Assembly (NCBI GenBank): GCA_002435585.1
Contig: DJDY01000026.1
Coordinates: 209 to 7,416 of the forward strand
Length of the DNA stretch: 7,208 nucleotides
Reading direction: 5' to 3'
Origin: Lachnospira sp. UBA5912
GTDB lineage: Bacteria; Bacillota; Clostridia; Lachnospirales; Lachnospiraceae
Shown: piece after piece, positions 6,125 to 7,208 of the stretch
Layout: every line of letters begins with the position of its first letter
How positions within the stretch are numbered: position 1 is the first letter of the stretch
Translations under genes and position numbers: made by a program
Notes under the pieces: model-generated
Database searches by the model: none
Told to the model about the DNA's origin: nothing
What the model saw: only the letters and a program-made list of their open reading frames with translations

Positions 6125-6152
6125 TTGAACATAATATTATATTTCAGATAAA
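6125..6152 (+). promoter_or_regulatory. Weak candidate promoter for metF
   Basis: TTGAAC (6125-6130) and GATAAA (6147-6152) are 16 bases apart, giving a start near 6160 and a very short leader before the GAGGA site at 6166-6170. An alternative is TAGATA (6057-6062) with TATAAA (6080-6085) at 17 bases. Both are imperfect and I cannot choose between them firmly. Confidence 0.3.
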
Positions 6153-6176
6153 TAGTTTAAGAAATGAGGAATATAC

Positions 6177-7046
6177 ATGAAAGTTACAGAAGTATTGAAG
6201 CAGAACAAACCAACAATATCCTTTGAAGTATTTCCACCCAAGAAAGATGTGGAATTTGCCAGTGTTGAGGCAGCAGCTACACAGATAGCGGCGCTAAAAC
6301 CAAGCTATATGAGTGTTACTTATGGGGCAGGTGGAAGTACTAAGGGACTTACGATAAAGCTTGCAGAAAGTATCCAGGACAAATATGGTGTAGAAACAAT
6401 TGCACATCTTACATGTGTATGTGCAGGTAAAGAGGATATAAAACAGGCATTAAGTGATATGAAAGAAGCAGGTATAAAAAATATACTTGCATTAAGAGGA
6501 GATATGCCTAAGGATTATGTGGGAGAAGTGTTTACCGATTTTTCACATGCATCAGAGCTTGTAAAGTTTATAAAGCAGAATGGTGATTTCTGTGTAGGAG
6601 GTGCCTGCTATCCGGAAGTGCATCCTGATTCAGCAAATAAGAGTGAAGATATAGAAGGTCTTAGAAAAAAGGTGGAGGCAGGCTGTGAGTATCTTACAAC
6701 GCAGATGTTTTTTGACAATAATATTTTCTATAACTTCATGTACAGAATAAGAGAGGCAGGAATAATGGTTCCTGTTGTTCCTGGAATTATGCCTATAACA
6801 AAGCAGGCACAGGTTAAGAATGCAGTTAAGCTTTCAGGATGCAATGTACCAGAAAGGTTCAAGAATATAGTAGATAGATTCGGCGATACAGAGGCGGCTA
6901 TGAAACAGGCAGGAGTTGCATATGCTACAGATCAGATTATTGACCTTGTTGCAAACGGTGTTAACCATATACATATATACTCTATGAATAAACCTGAGAT
7001 AGCCAGTGCTATACAGAATAATCTTTCAGAGATAGTTAAAAAGTAG
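6177..7046 (+). CDS. metF: 5,10-methylenetetrahydrofolate reductase
   Basis: This FAD-dependent cytosolic enzyme reduces 5,10-methylene-THF to 5-methyl-THF, the methyl donor for homocysteine methylation to methionine. The 289-residue TIM-barrel protein has the standard length for bacterial MetF. It carries ISFEVFPPKK (14-23) with E17 corresponding to the catalytic Glu28 of E. coli, SVTYGAGGST (46-55), HLTCVC (77-82), LALRGD (104-109) with D109 corresponding to Asp120, GGACYPEVHP (141-150), TTQMFFD (174-180) with Q176 corresponding to Gln183, VPGIMPI (201-207) and the C-terminal GVNHIHIYSMN (261-271). GAGGA six bases before the ATG supports the start. No metH, methionine synthase activation gene or metV lies in the window. 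Its upstream region holds several dyads but no recognisable SAM riboswitch. Confidence 0.97.
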   Translation: MKVTEVLKQNKPTISFEVFPPKKDVEFASVEAAATQIAALKPSYMSVTYGAGGSTKGLTIKLAESIQDKYGVETIAHLTCVCAGKEDIKQALSDMKEAGIKNILALRGDMPKDYVGEVFTDFSHASELVKFIKQNGDFCVGGACYPEVHPDSANKSEDIEGLRKKVEAGCEYLTTQMFFDNNIFYNFMYRIREAGIMVPVVPGIMPITKQAQVKNAVKLSGCNVPERFKNIVDRFGDTEAAMKQAGVAYATDQIIDLVANGVNHIHIYSMNKPEIASAIQNNLSEIVKK

Positions 7047-7084
7047 TTGTTCCATATGGATTTATTAATAAAAATAAATGAAAA

Positions 7085-7115
7085 GCTATAATAAAATAAA
7101 TAAAATGCTATAATA
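7085..7115 (+). promoter_or_regulatory. Duplicated TATAAT elements, promoter candidate for the last gene
   Basis: GCTATAATA occurs twice, at 7085-7093 and 7107-7115, a 22-base offset. The second copy reads TGCTATAAT, an extended -10 that can work without a good -35; neither copy has one. Initiation near 7121 would give a leader of about 50 bases for the gene at 7173. The metF-to-7173 gap also has palindromes TCCATATGGA (7051-7060) and TTTATTAATAAA (7061-7072), but no clear terminator. Confidence 0.4.
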
Positions 7116-7172
7116 CAATAAAGATAAATCAGCAGATAGAGCAATATCAATTTATAAAGGAGAATATCAGTT

Positions 7173-7208
7173 ATGAAGATAGTTATATTAAACGGAAGTC
7201 CAAGAAAA
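7173..7208 (+). CDS. NAD(P)H-dependent FMN reductase / flavodoxin-family protein, N-terminus only
   Basis: Only twelve codons are inside the window, reading MKIVILNGSPRK, and the frame is open at the window edge. A hydrophobic first strand ending in NGSPRK is the FMN phosphate-binding loop of NADPH-dependent FMN reductases and related iron-sulfur flavoproteins. AAGGAG at 7157-7162, ten bases before the ATG, is a good ribosome binding site and shows this is a real start. It follows metF by 126 bases on the same strand. The exact subfamily cannot be told from the part seen. Confidence 0.75.
   Translation, partial: MKIVILNGSPRK

Larger units (their letters stand above)
5812..6176. other. Divergent intergenic region between the flavodoxin lipoprotein and metF
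   Basis: This 365-base gap must hold the promoters of both divergent genes. It contains the minus-strand AGGAGG (5820-5825), a near-perfect palindrome ACAGGTCGAGCTGT (5916-5929), phased A-tracts (5941-5996), an inverted repeat (6002-6021), two overlapping dyads (6049-6091) and a weak metF promoter candidate with its ribosome binding site. No convincing small gene is present. I could not identify the minus-strand promoter. Confidence 0.6.

Noticed and set aside
5950..6176. SAM (S-box) or tetrahydrofolate riboswitch before metF
   Set aside because: I looked for the conserved core sequences and a terminator hairpin with a T-run and found none; the region is very AT-rich.

Overview
The window is AT-rich bacterial DNA, most likely from a low-GC Gram-positive of the class Clostridia, plausibly Lachnospiraceae. 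That placement is inference. It rests on heavy use of AGA and ATA codons, purine-rich GGAGG-type ribosome binding sites, a Bacillus/Clostridia-type LexA box and a lipoprotein-anchored flavodoxin. I see no rRNA, tRNA, CRISPR array, transposase, integrase or phage gene.

Left part (1-1931): an AT-rich stretch with no gene (1-322) carries five clear copies, plus one weak copy, of an AAATGTG-centred motif spaced 31 or 32 bp apart. Two plus-strand genes follow: a 91-residue DUF1294 membrane protein (323-598) and a metal-dependent amidohydrolase (651-1931).

Central part (2043-4877): this is a compact unit that looks SOS-controlled. A perfect match to the Gram-positive LexA box, CGAACAAATGTTTG, overlaps the -35 element of a good sigma-A-type promoter (TTGAAC, 17 bp, extended -10 TGCTACAAT). 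Downstream lies a UvrD/PcrA-type superfamily 1 helicase with a C-terminal Tudor-like domain. Next comes a LOG-family (TIGR00730) nucleotide phosphoribohydrolase; its frame reaches back to an ATG that overlaps the helicase stop codon. Pairing a DNA-repair helicase with a nucleotide-cleaving enzyme under one damage-responsive promoter is the most interesting arrangement here. A 19-position imperfect hairpin follows, between convergent genes.

Right part (5014-7208): a minus-strand flavodoxin-like lipoprotein (5014-5811) diverges from metF (6177-7046), the 5,10-methylenetetrahydrofolate reductase of methionine biosynthesis and one-carbon metabolism. The 365-bp gap between them holds ten-bp-phased A-tracts, a perfect inverted repeat and two overlapping dyads that could pair alternatively. 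The window ends in the first 12 codons of a gene that looks like an NAD(P)H-dependent FMN reductase or flavodoxin-family protein. Apart from the helicase and LOG gene, I see no single pathway joining these genes; the region reads as ordinary chromosomal housekeeping with a few unusual intergenic structures.
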